Source: DATFDN01 sp963756495
Lineage (GTDB): Bacteria; Pseudomonadota; Alphaproteobacteria; Acetobacterales; Acetobacteraceae
Assembly (NCBI GenBank): GCA_963756495.1
Contig: CAVWNS010000005.1
Location: 186,001 to 250,000, forward strand
Direction: 5' to 3'
DNA length: 64,000 nucleotides
The position numbers and the translations under genes are program-made. The notes beneath the pieces are model-generated. The model did not search any database and was not told the origin of the DNA. It saw only the letters and a program-made list of their open reading frames with translations. Shown here in pieces: positions 42,387-51,434 of the stretch (its first letter is position 1; every line of letters begins with the position of its first letter).

Positions 42387-42823
42387 CGCCTCCCGACAAG
42401 GCCGCGCTGGCGCGCGCGGTCGCCGAAGCGATGTGGGCCGAGGACCGGGCGAGCCGGGGCCTCGGCATGCGGATCGAGGAGGTCGGGCCGGGCCGCTCGG
42501 TGCTGAGCATGGCGGTTGGCGCCGACATGGTGAACGGCCACGGGATGTGTCACGGCGGCTTCATCTTCTCGCTCGCCGACAGCGCGATGGCCTTCGCCTC
42601 CAACAGCGACGGCGAGCGCGCCGTCGCGCAGCACTGCGCGGTGACGTTCCTGCGGCCTGGGCGGCTCGGCGAGACGCTGCGCGCGGAGGCCGTCGAGCGT
42701 GCCCGCGCACGCCGCTCCGCCATCTACGACGTGCGCGTGAGCGGGGCGGACGGCGACGTGGTGGCCGAGTTCCGTGGCCACACGCGGGACTTGGGCAAGA
42801 CATTCTTTTCGACGGAGGCATAG
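42383..42823 (+). CDS. paaI: Hydroxyphenylacetyl-CoA thioesterase, PaaI-like
   Basis: 146 residues, hot-dog thioesterase. GMCHGGFIFSLADSAMAFASNS contains the catalytic Asp segment seen in PaaI, and DMVNGHGMCHGG the oxyanion region. It releases CoA from dead-end aryl-CoA intermediates. ATG 42383 overlaps the paaG stop, and paaK starts directly after its stop. Confidence 0.88.
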   Translation: MTPPDKAALARAVAEAMWAEDRASRGLGMRIEEVGPGRSVLSMAVGADMVNGHGMCHGGFIFSLADSAMAFASNSDGERAVAQHCAVTFLRPGRLGETLRAEAVERARARRSAIYDVRVSGADGDVVAEFRGHTRDLGKTFFSTEA

Positions 42824-44116
42824 ATGCCGTCCCCCGGCCTCGATCCAATCGAGACCGCCTCGCGCGACGAGATCGCGGCGTTGCAGCGCGAGCGGATCGC
42901 CTGGACCTTGCGCCACGCCTACACGAACGTGCCCCACTATCGGCGCGCATTCGCGCAGGCCGGCGTGCATCCCGACGATTTCCGCCAGCTTGAGGATCTC
43001 GCCCGCTTCCCGTTCACCACCAAGCAGGATCTGCGCGCCAACTACCCGTTCGGCATGTTCGCCGTCCCGCGCGAGCAGGTCGCGCGCATCCACGCCTCCT
43101 CCGGCACGACCGGCAAGCCCACCGTCGTCGGCTACACGCGGCGCGATCTCGATATCTGGGCCGGGGTGGTCGCGCGCTCCATCCACGCCGCCGGCGGCCG
43201 GCCGGGCATGATCCTGCACAACGCCTACGGCTATGGCCTGTTCACCGGGGGCCTCGGCCTGCACGACGGCGCGCAACATCTCGGCTGCACCGTCATCCCG
43301 GTCTCCGGCGGCATGACCGAGCGGCAGGTGCAGCTCATCACCGATTTCCGCCCCGACATCATCAGCGTGACGCCGAGCTACATGCTGGCCATCCTCGACG
43401 AGTTCCGCCGTCAGGGGATCGAAGCGCGCGCATCCTCGCTCTCGATCGGCATCTTCGGCGCCGAGCCCTGGACCAACGAGATGCGCCGCGAGATCGAGGA
43501 CGGCTTCGCGATGGCCGCGCTCGACATCTACGGCATCTCCGAGGTGATGGGGCCGGGTGTCGCCAACGAGTGCATCGAGACCAAGGACGGCCCGACGATC
43601 TGGGAGGATCATTTCTACCCGGAGATCATCGACCCCGACACCGGCGCCGTGCTGCCCGAGGGCATGCCGGGCGAGCTTGTCTTCACCTCGCTCACCAAGG
43701 AGGCGATGCCCGTCATCCGCTATCGCACCCGCGACCGCACCCGACTGCTGCCGGGCACGGCACGCACGATGCGCCGCATGGACCGCATCGGCGGACGGAC
43801 CGACGACATGCTGATCGTGCGCGGCGTCAACCTGTTTCCGACGCAGATCGAGGAGCAGCTCCTGCGCAGCCCCGTGCTCACCGGCCATTACCAGATCGTG
43901 CTGACGCGCGAGGGGCGGATGGACGCGATGACGGTGCATGTCGAGGGCCGGCCGGATGCCGATGCGGTGCTTCTGGAGGCGCAGGCGCAGGCGGCGGCCG
44001 CGCGGATTAAGGACGTGATCGGCCTCAGCACGGTGATCCGCCTCGTCGCCCCCGGCACGATCGAACGATCGGCGGGAAAGGCCCGCCGTGTGCTGGACCA
44101 GCGCGGCCAGGGGTGA
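42824..44116 (+). CDS. paaK: Phenylacetate-CoA ligase
   Basis: 430 residues, the usual PaaK length. ATP loop SSGTTGKPTVVGYT, A5-like region IYGISEVMGPGVANEC, and RYRTRDRTRLLPG. N-terminal ALQRERIAWTLRHAYTNVPHYRRAF is typical. It activates phenylacetate or a related aryl acid to the CoA thioester. No paaABCDE epoxidase or paaZ is in the window, so the ring-opening genes are elsewhere or the substrate differs. Confidence 0.92.
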   Translation: MPSPGLDPIETASRDEIAALQRERIAWTLRHAYTNVPHYRRAFAQAGVHPDDFRQLEDLARFPFTTKQDLRANYPFGMFAVPREQVARIHASSGTTGKPTVVGYTRRDLDIWAGVVARSIHAAGGRPGMILHNAYGYGLFTGGLGLHDGAQHLGCTVIPVSGGMTERQVQLITDFRPDIISVTPSYMLAILDEFRRQGIEARASSLSIGIFGAEPWTNEMRREIEDGFAMAALDIYGISEVMGPGVANECIETKDGPTIWEDHFYPEIIDPDTGAVLPEGMPGELVFTSLTKEAMPVIRYRTRDRTRLLPGTARTMRRMDRIGGRTDDMLIVRGVNLFPTQIEEQLLRSPVLTGHYQIVLTREGRMDAMTVHVEGRPDADAVLLEAQAQAAAARIKDVIGLSTVIRLVAPGTIERSAGKARRVLDQRGQG

Positions 44117-44204
44117 TCCCTGGACGCGCTCCTACCAACGGCCGCGCGTTTGGCCCGATCGTGCAGACAATGGTGGCAACGGTCCGGATTGATCTCCGTC
44201 GATA

Positions 44205-44960
44205 TCAAGCGGCGAACGTCGCCTCGGCGCTCCCCAGGCCGTCGAAGCGCACCGTGCACGTGTCGCCCGGCTTGAGGAACCGAAGCCCCGTGTAAGACCC
44301 GCACGTCACGAACTGGCCGGCGCGCACGCCTGCACCGGTGCGCATCATGTTCACCAGCGCGACCGCAACTCCGAGCGGATCGCTGCTCGGGTGCCCGCCA
44401 TCCTGTTCCAGCACGACCGAGCCATTGACCGAAAAGGTCACGTGGATGCTGCCCAGGTTCAGGTTCAGCTTCTGCCAGTCGTGGACGAGCGGACCGGGAA
44501 CGAAGCCGCCATTGCTGACGCAGTCGGCGAGCTTCTCCAGCGTGCTCCGGGCCGCATGGTCCTGGAAGCGGCTGGTGATCACCTCGATCGCGGCGCAGGC
44601 CTCCACCGCGTCGGCGACCTCGTCGCGCGTGTAGGGTTCGGGGCGCGGTGGCAGGTCACGGCGGAAGCGGAACGCGACCTCGCCCTCCACGCCGCAGTCG
44701 GGCACCTCGGAGACCGGCACGCGCGCCGGCGAGGGGCGGATCGTGCGGGCATAGATCAGCCCACGGGTCGGCTCGTCGTTGGGCGGCGCGTTGGCCTTGA
44801 AGGCCCCCACCTCGTCGCCGAGCGCGGCGGCGACCTCGTCCTGGATCGCGTGCGCGTCGGTGACGCTGCCCGGCTTCACCGCAAGCTCCGGCACGCGGGA
44901 ACCATTGCGCCGCGCCCGCGCCAAGAGCTGGGCGGCTTCGCTGATGTCCTGCTGATTCAT
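44205..44960 (-). CDS. 2-keto-4-pentenoate hydratase-like protein
   Basis: 251 residues of the fumarylacetoacetase/MhpD family: VPDCGVEGEVAFRFRRDLPP with the metal-binding acidic residues, VEACAAIEVITSRFQD, and GQFVTCGSYTGLRFLKPGD. Family members hydrate 2-hydroxypenta-2,4-dienoate after meta-cleavage of catechols. This fits the ring dioxygenase nearby and ligAB at the right end. Convergent with paaK, transcribed alone. Confidence 0.87.
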   Translation of the reverse strand: MNQQDISEAAQLLARARRNGSRVPELAVKPGSVTDAHAIQDEVAAALGDEVGAFKANAPPNDEPTRGLIYARTIRPSPARVPVSEVPDCGVEGEVAFRFRRDLPPRPEPYTRDEVADAVEACAAIEVITSRFQDHAARSTLEKLADCVSNGGFVPGPLVHDWQKLNLNLGSIHVTFSVNGSVVLEQDGGHPSSDPLGVAVALVNMMRTGAGVRAGQFVTCGSYTGLRFLKPGDTCTVRFDGLGSAEATFAA

Positions 44961-45049
44961 GCAAGGTCCTCCCTCGACGCGATCCTACCGGCGTCGGCGG
45001 TACGCGGCAACGTGACTGCCCCGGCGCCGGGCACGCGCCACAATGGGCC

Positions 45050-45729
45050 ATGCACGACACGGTCTTTCTTTTCGACGTCGATAACACGCTGCTCGACAAT
45101 GACCGCATCCAGTCCGATCTGCGCGCTCACCTGACCGACGCGCATGGAGAGGAGGCGAGCCGGCGCTATTGGGAACTACTCGAGGAACTGCGCGGGGAAC
45201 TCGGCTACGCTGACTACCTGGGGGCGTTGCAGCGCTATCGCATCGAAGCACTGCACGATCCCCGCGTGCTGCGCATGGCAAGCTGGCTGGCCGACTACCC
45301 GTTCGCCGATCGGCTGTATCCCGGCGCTCTGGACGCCGTCCGCCGTGTCGCCCAGCGGGGCCCGACGGTCATCCTGTCGGATGGCGATGCGGTGTTCCAG
45401 CCGCGAAAGGTGGAGCGCGCGGGCCTGTGGCGCGCGGTGGAAGACCGCGTGCTGATCTACGTGCACAAAGAAGACGAACTGGACGACGTCGAGCGGTTCT
45501 TTCCGGCGCGGCACTACGTCCTGATCGACGACAAGCTGCGCATCCTGCACGCGGTCAAGCAAGCCTGGGGCGTGCGCGTGACGACGGTGTTCCCGCGCCA
45601 GGGCCATTACGCGCTCGACCCGGCGGAGGTGGCCAAGTACCCCCCGCCGATGTCACGATCGAGCGCATCGGTGATCTGGCGCTCACCGATCAGAACAATT
45701 TGCTCGGCCGTATCAGTCCGCCGGCCTGA
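45050..45729 (+). CDS. HAD-family hydrolase, frame break at a C6 run
   Basis: About 226 residues. Motif I is FLFDVDNTLLDND, motif II VILSDGD and motif IV YVLIDDKLRILHAVK. The frame runs to AEVAKYPP, where six C (45640-45645) occur; the homologous end ADVTIERIGDLALTDQN continues in the next frame to TGA 45727-45729. One base in the C run restores it, so I treat it as an intact gene with a sequence error. It overlaps the convergent tyrS by 17 bases. Confidence 0.82.
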
Positions 45730-46961
45730 CCAGCCGGTGCTGCTTACGGCCCGCCGAGAGCTTGATCGCCCCGTCGCGCAGATCGTCCAGCGAGACGGCG
45801 TGCGCCTCGTCGGTCACCGGCGCGTCGTTCACGCGCGCGCCGCCGCCGCGGATCAGCCGGCGGGCCTCGCCGTTGCTGGCGGCGAGGCCGGCGGCGGTGA
45901 GCAGGCGGAATGCCGGGATGCCGGCCGCCAGAATCCGCGCGCGGGATCTCGATGCTGGGCAGCGTCTCGGCAGCCTCACCCGCCTCGAACGCGCGGCGCG
46001 CGGTCTCCGCGGCACCCTCCGCCGCCTGCGTCCCGTGCGCAAGGCGCGTGGCCTCGGTCGCCAGCACCTTCTTGGCCTCGTTCAGCTCGGCCCCGCGCAG
46101 TGTCTCCAGGCGAGCGATCTCATCGAGCGGCAGCTCGGTGAACAGACGCAGGAAACGGCCGACATCGGCGTCCTCGGTGTTGCGCCAGAACTGCCAGTAG
46201 TCGTAGGGCGGCAGCCGGTCGGCGGCGAGCCACACGGCACCGCGCGCGCTCTTGCCCATCTTGGCGCCCGACGCGGTGGTAATGAGGGGACTCGTGAGAC
46301 CGTAAAGCGCTTGATTGTCGGTGCGCCGTGCCAGCTCGATGCCGGCGACGATGTTGCCCCATTGGTCCGATCCGCCGATCTGCAAGCTCACGCCCATCCG
46401 GCGGGACAGTTCGCGAAAATCATAGCTCTGTAGGATCATGTAGTTGAATTCGAGGAAGGTCAGCGGCTGCTCGCGCTCCAGCCGCAGCCGCACCGCGTCG
46501 AAGGTCAGCATACGGTTGATGGTGAAATGAACGCCCACCTCGCGCAGCAGGGGGATGTAGCCGAGCGGAACGAGCCAGGTCGCGTTGTCGGCCATCACCG
46601 CATCGCTCGGCCCGTCGCCGAAGCGCAGGAACGGGTCGAAGCAGCGGCGGATTCCCGCCATGTTGGCCGCAATCTGCGCATCCGACAGAAGCTGGCGGGA
46701 TTCGTCCTTGCCGGACGGATCGCCGATCCGGGTCGTGCCACCGCCCATCAGGACGACGGGCTTGTGGCCGTGCCGTTGCAGCAGGCGCAGGGTCATGATC
46801 TGCACGAGGTGGCCGACGTGTAGCGAATCGGCCGTGCAGTCGAAACCGATATACGCGGCGACCGGGCCGGCGCGCAGCTTCGCGTCCAGCCCGTCGGTAT
46901 CGGTGCATTGGAAGACGAAGCCGCGGTCGATGGCTTCCCGAAGGAAATCGCTGCGGAGCAT
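45713..46961 (-). CDS. tyrS: Tyrosyl-tRNA synthetase, one frame break
   Basis: Class I aminoacyl-tRNA synthetase. HVGHL (HIGH motif) near residue 50, KMGKS (KMSKS motif) near 235, and YIGFDCTADSLHVG and GGSDQWGNIVAGIEL are diagnostic. The catalytic part is intact; near 45940, in a cgcgcgcg stretch, the frame changes and the C-terminal S4 RNA-binding domain (LTAAGLAASNGEARRLIRGG) continues to TGA at 45713. The enzyme is normally essential, so a consensus error is the simplest explanation. Confidence 0.9.
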
Positions 46962-47036
46962 GCGCGCCTGCGTGCAAAAAGATACAGATCGGGCGACGAG
47001 GCAGTCCCCGCCGCCCGATCTAACCCGGATGCGTCG

Positions 47037-47702
47037 TCAGTCGGCGGCGAGCGCCATCTGGCGCCGTGCGATCGCCTTGCCGACATGATCGTCCAGCGCT
47101 TCTGCGATCACGTCGGCATGGTGGGCGAAGACATGATCCGCGCTAGGCAGCACGCGATAGTCCACGCGCACGCCCTTCTGGGTGTTCAGCTTGTCCACGA
47201 GCTTGCGGACGGCGGGCTCGGGCACCAGTTCGTCGGCGTCGCCGTGGATCATCAGCCCACCGCAGGGGCAGGGGGCGAGGAAGCCGAAATCGTAGTGACT
47301 GGCGGGCGGCGCGACGCTGACCCAGCCCGATATCTCGGGCCGGCGCATCAGCAACTGCATCCCGATGAACGCGCCGAACGAATAGCCGGCGATCCACAAT
47401 CCACCGTGGTTCGGGTTGACGGCCTGCATCCAGTCGAGCGCCGCCGCGGCGTCGCCGATCTCGCCGATGCCGCCATCATAGCGGCCTTGGCTGCGTCCCA
47501 CGCCACGGAAATTAAAACGCATCACGGAGCAGCCCAGCTGCTGGAACGACTGGAACATCGTATAACTGATACGATTGTTCATCGTTCCCCCGTGCAATGG
47601 ATGCGGGTGAAGCACCAGCGCCACAGGCGCGCCGGGCTCCTTGGAGTGGTGGTAACGACCTTCTAGCCGACCATCAGGGCCGGCAAACATCACCTCAGGC
47701 AT
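47037..47702 (-). CDS. Alpha/beta hydrolase
   Basis: 221 residues. LHPHPLHGGTMNNR near residue 32, FNFRGVGRSQG, nucleophile elbow GYSFG, then HGDADELVP (acid) and SADHVF (His). This HPHP-type small hydrolase family is common in alphaproteobacteria; the substrate is unknown. It is divergent from the sulfur cluster and in line with tyrS, 75 bases upstream of it. Confidence 0.88.
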   Translation of the reverse strand: MPEVMFAGPDGRLEGRYHHSKEPGAPVALVLHPHPLHGGTMNNRISYTMFQSFQQLGCSVMRFNFRGVGRSQGRYDGGIGEIGDAAAALDWMQAVNPNHGGLWIAGYSFGAFIGMQLLMRRPEISGWVSVAPPASHYDFGFLAPCPCGGLMIHGDADELVPEPAVRKLVDKLNTQKGVRVDYRVLPSADHVFAHHADVIAEALDDHVGKAIARRQMALAAD

Positions 47703-48080
47703 GGCGTTCCAGTGTCCGGTTTTTATCTTGGTTGTGCTCAGGCCGTGCTCGGCATGCCAAAGAAAAGGCCCGAGACAACCTCAGTACGTTTCGCCCCGCG
47801 CAGAGCTACGGCGCAGCGCTAACGCATTCATCCCAGATAAGACAGCGTTTCACGATCTTCCACGGCCCACCCACGGGATTTTGACCTGACCAGCCCAAAA
47901 ACCTGCTTCTCCCCAGCTTGGCAGTCGGGCGCTTGGTTACACTTCCCACCGTAAGACCCGACGCACTTGCCTGTCGGACATCGCTCAGTCGGGACGTCGC
48001 TTAAGTTGGCCGGCATGCTTCTTTTCCCGACAGATCAAGTATAATCGGTCGGATTGAGGCGTGCATAACGGAAATATCGC
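47703..48080. other. 378-base divergent intergenic region
   Basis: No gene could be supported here. It separates the alpha/beta hydrolase from the sulfur-relay cluster and is visibly less GC-rich than its surroundings. A good -10 box is present at 48040-48045; no IscR-type palindrome or riboswitch was recognised. The 62-codon frame on the minus strand lacks a ribosome binding site and any recognisable motif. Confidence 0.6.
48040..48045 (+). promoter_or_regulatory. Candidate -10 box before serine acetyltransferase gene
   Basis: A consensus TATAAT lies 35 bases before the ATG at 48081. No good -35 hexamer is found 16-18 bases upstream (tgcttc is the nearest), which would suit an activator-dependent promoter. 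Confidence 0.4.
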
Positions 48081-48782
48081 ATGGCTTTCATGTTTGTTCG
48101 CGAGTTGGTCCGAACCTACCGTGAGCGGGACCCCGCTGCCCGCTCGTCGCTGGAGGTCTTATTCTGCTATCCTGGGTTGCATGCAGTCATCTGGCATCAA
48201 CTATCTCATGGTCTCTGGCGGAAGCGCCTTTACTTTCTAGGCCGTTTGTCGTCGCATTTCGCGCGATGGCTGACAGGCATCGAAATTCATCCCGCAGCCA
48301 AACTGGGACGGCGTCTCGTTATTGATCACGGCATGGGCGTCGTGATAGGAGAGACGGCCGAGGTCGGCGACGATTGCTATTTCTATCATCAGGTCACGCT
48401 CGGTGTGGCGCGGACGATGGGCGGCAAGCGTCACCCCACTGTCGGCAACAACGTCATCATCGGTGCCGGCGCCAAGGTGCTCGGCCCGATCACCATCGGC
48501 GACAATGCGCGCATCGGTTCAAACGCCGTGGTGGTTGACCCCGTGCCCGGCGATACCACCGTGGTCGGCATCCCGGCCCAACCGGTGGATCGCAAGTTGC
48601 CGCGCCGCAAGCCGGATTTCGATCCCTACGGGATGCCCTGCGAGGAGATCCTCGACCCGCTTCTGCGCGCGATCGAGGAATTGCGGACCGAACTTGGCGA
48701 ACTGGAGGCGCGGGTCGCGCGCAACGCCACCGCCCAGCGCCAGGAGACGCAAAGCCGGACGGGCGACGCGCCGGCTGGCTGA
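48081..48782 (+). CDS. cysE: Serine O-acetyltransferase
   Basis: 233 residues, EpsC/NifP-like short form. Left-handed beta-helix hexapeptides: IHPAAKLGRRLVIDHGMGVVIGETAEVGDD, then TVGNNVIIGAGAKVLGPITIGDNARIGSNAVV. H in IDHGMG and the YHQVTLG segment are catalytic. It supplies O-acetylserine for cysteine synthesis and here heads a cluster that takes sulfur from cysteine, two bases ahead of the first desulfurase. Confidence 0.93.
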   Translation: MAFMFVRELVRTYRERDPAARSSLEVLFCYPGLHAVIWHQLSHGLWRKRLYFLGRLSSHFARWLTGIEIHPAAKLGRRLVIDHGMGVVIGETAEVGDDCYFYHQVTLGVARTMGGKRHPTVGNNVIIGAGAKVLGPITIGDNARIGSNAVVVDPVPGDTTVVGIPAQPVDRKLPRRKPDFDPYGMPCEEILDPLLRAIEELRTELGELEARVARNATAQRQETQSRTGDAPAG

Positions 48783-48784
48783 TC

Positions 48785-49889
48785 ATGCGCCATTATCTTG
48801 ACGCGAATGCGACCGAGCCCATGCGGCCGGCCGCGCGTGAGGCGGTGCTGGCGGCGTTGTCGATCACCGGCAATCCCGCGTCGGTTCACGCCGACGGCCG
48901 CGCCGCGCGACGCTTGCTGGAAGACGCGCGCGAGGCCCTGGGAGCCCGGTTCTGTGCCCGCGCGTCCGATGTGATCTTTACCTCCGGCGCCACCGAGGCG
49001 AATTCGCTCGCCTGTCACGCCCTCGGGGCGGGACGCACGATCGTGGTCAGCGCCGTCGAGCATGACTTCGGTCCGCGCCGCCGCGCCGGATGCGCGGGTG
49101 CTGTCCGTTGACGGCAACGGGGTCGCCGATCTCGGCGCGCTCGCGGCAATGCTTGACGGGCTTGGCCCGGCGCTGGTGTGCCTGATGCTTGCCAACAACG
49201 AGACAGGCGTCCTGCAACCGGTTTCGCACGCCGCCTCAGTCTGCCGCCGCTACGGCGCCCTGCTGCACGTCGATGCCGTGCAGGCCGCCGGGCGCCTTGT
49301 GTTCAATCTTGCCGCGCTCGGCGCGCACAGCTTGGCGCTGTCGTCGCACAAGCTGGGCGGTCCGCAGGGTGCCGGCGCGCTGCTGCTGGCCGCCGATGCG
49401 CCGGCAAATCCGGCTCCCTTGATCGCCGGGGGCGGGCAGGAGCGTGGTTGGCGCGGCGGCACCCCGGCGCTTCCCTCCATCGCCGGCTTCGCGGCCGCCT
49501 CCGGGTCGGCCACCGACGCCGACCGCCTCGCCCCCTTGCGGGACGCGATCGAGAACGCCGCCCTGGCGGCTGGCGCCGTGGTCTGCGGCGGGGGCGCGGC
49601 GCGGCTGCCAAACACCACCTGCCTCGCCCTGCCGGGCGTGCGTGCCGATGCGCAGGTGATCGCGCTCGACCTTGACGGCATCGCCATCAGCGCCGGGGCC
49701 GCCTGCACCTCGGGCAAGATCGCGCCCAGTCACGTCCTCGCTGCGATGGGCCTCGGTCCGCTTGCCGGCGAGGCCGTCCGTGTGTCCCTGCCGTGGAGCG
49801 CCACGTCGGCCGATGTCGAGGCGTTCGCGCGCGCCTATCCGCGCATGGCGGCCCGGTTGCGCGCGGCCCTGGCGCCGCGCGCCGCCTGA
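48785..49889 (+). CDS. Cysteine desulfurase (NifS-like), one frame break
   Basis: About 368 residues. YLDANATEPMRPAAREAV at the start, TSGATEANSLACHAL, LANNETGVLQPV, HVDAVQAAG, PLP-lysine segment SSHKLGGPQGAGAL, and active-site Cys loop SAGAACTSGKIAPSHVL. The frame changes near 49068 (VVSAVEHD then SVRAAAPDAR), where one extra T restores the reading. It is shorter and more divergent than the second desulfurase that follows. Confidence 0.85.
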
Positions 49890-49904
49890 CCCCAAATTCG
49901 TGTC

Positions 49905-51089
49905 ATGACAGGCCCCGCGCTTCGCCCGAACCGGCCCGTGTATCTCGACAACCAGGCCACGACCCGCTGCGACCCGCGCGCGTTGGCGGCGATGCTGCCG
50001 TTCTTCAGCGAGCAGTATGCCAACCCGCACAGCGTCGAACATGCGATGGGCCGCGCGGTCGAGGCGGCGGTGGAGGGCGCGCGCGCCGAGGTCGCGGCGC
50101 TGATCGGCGCCAGCGCCAACGAGATCGTCTTCACCTCGGGCGCGACCGAGAGCAACAACATCGCCATCAAGGGCGCCGCCCGCCACGCGGCGCGCATGGG
50201 CCTCGCCGGCCGTCGGGTCATCACGGTCGCGACCGAGCACAAATGCGTTCTCGAGGCCGTTGCCGATCTCGCCGAGGAGGGGTTCGAGCCGGTTTTCCTG
50301 CCGGTCCAGGCCGACGGGACCGCTTGATCCGGAGACCCTGCGCGCGGCACTCGGCGGAACCGACATTGCTGGTCAGCATCATGGCGGTGAACAACGAGAC
50401 CGGGGTCGATCCAGGACATCCCGGCTCTCGCCGCGCTCGCCAAGGCGGCCGGTGCGCTCGTTCATACCGATGCCGCGCAGGCGGTGGGCAAGGTGCCGCT
50501 CGATGTCGGCGCCTGGCGGGTCGATCTGCTCTCGCTTTCGGGTCACAAGATGTATGGCCCGAAGGGGGTCGGCGTGCTCTATGTCCGCCGCCGGCCGCGC
50601 GTGCGCCTGATGCCCCTGTTCTCCGGCGGCGGGCAGGAGCGGGGGATGCGCTCCGGCACGCTGCCCGCGCCGCTGATCGTGGGCCTCGGCGAGGCGTGCC
50701 GCATCGCCCGGACCGAGATGGCGGAGGAGGCGGCACGTCTGCGGGCCATGCGGGATCGACTTGCTGGCGCGACTGCGCGACCTGATTCCCGGCATCGTTG
50801 TCAATGGCAGCCTGGATGCGCGCATCCCCGGCAACCTCAATTTGAGCTTTCCGGGCGCGACCGCGGCTGATCTGATGGCGCGCACCCCCGATCTCTGCGT
50901 CTCCACCGGCTCGGCCTGCTCCTCGGCGGCAGTGGAGCCGTCCTATGTGCTGCGCGCTATGGGGCTCCCGACGCCGATGTGGCGGCGCGCAGCTTGCGGA
51001 TCGGCATCGGACGCTTTACCTCGCCCGCCGATATCGACTATGCGGCGGCGGCGCTGGCCGCTGCCCACGCCGGAGCGGCGCCGGCCTGA
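49905..51089 (+). CDS. iscS: Cysteine desulfurase IscS, several frame breaks
   Basis: PLP enzyme that moves sulfur from cysteine to Fe-S scaffolds and tRNA-thiolation proteins. PVYLDNQATTRCDPR, TSGATESNNIAIKG and VATEHKCVLEAV in the first frame; MAVNNETGV, VHTDAAQAVGKVP, SGHKMYGPKGVGVLYVRR and SGGGQERGMRSGT next; then VNGSLDARIPGNLNLSFPG and VSTGSACSSAAVEPSYVL (active Cys), and IGIGRFTSPADIDYAA to TGA 51087. Breaks near 50320, 50370, 50405, 50757 and 50966. All conserved pieces are in order, so sequence error is favoured. Confidence 0.85.
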
Positions 51090-51101
51090 ACGGGACCGCA
51101 C

Positions 51102-51434
51102 ATGCCCAAAATGACTTTCATCGAGCGCGACGGCACGCGCCGCGAGGTGGATGCGCCGCTCGGCCTGTCGGTGCTCGAGATCGCGCACCAGCACGGCGTC
51201 GATATCGAGGGCGCCTGCGAGGGCTCGCTCGCCTGCTCGACCTGCCACGTCATCGTCGATGCGGCCTGGTTCGACCGCCTCGCCGAGCCGACCGAGGACG
51301 AGGAGGACATGCTCGATCTCGCCTTCGGCTTGCAGGAGACCTCGCGCCTCGGCTGTCAGATCGTCATGACGGAGGCGCTGGACGGGCTCATGGTGAAGCT
51401 GCCGCCGGGCAGCCGCAACATGCTGAACGAGTGA
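51102..51434 (+). CDS. fdx: Adrenodoxin-type [2Fe-2S] ferredoxin
   Basis: 110 residues. Cluster ligands C39, C45, C48 and C85 (GACEGSLACSTCHVI and SRLGCQI). The acidic helix EPTEDEEDMLDLAFG is the partner-binding region of vertebrate-type ferredoxins of the Isc system. It would supply electrons for Fe-S assembly. Its stop overlaps the mnmA start (ATGA). Confidence 0.93.
   Translation: MPKMTFIERDGTRREVDAPLGLSVLEIAHQHGVDIEGACEGSLACSTCHVIVDAAWFDRLAEPTEDEEDMLDLAFGLQETSRLGCQIVMTEALDGLMVKLPPGSRNMLNE

Noticed and set aside
47828..48016. 62-codon minus-strand frame in the gap before cysE
   Set aside because: No ribosome binding site, no recognisable motif, and atypical composition; treated as intergenic.
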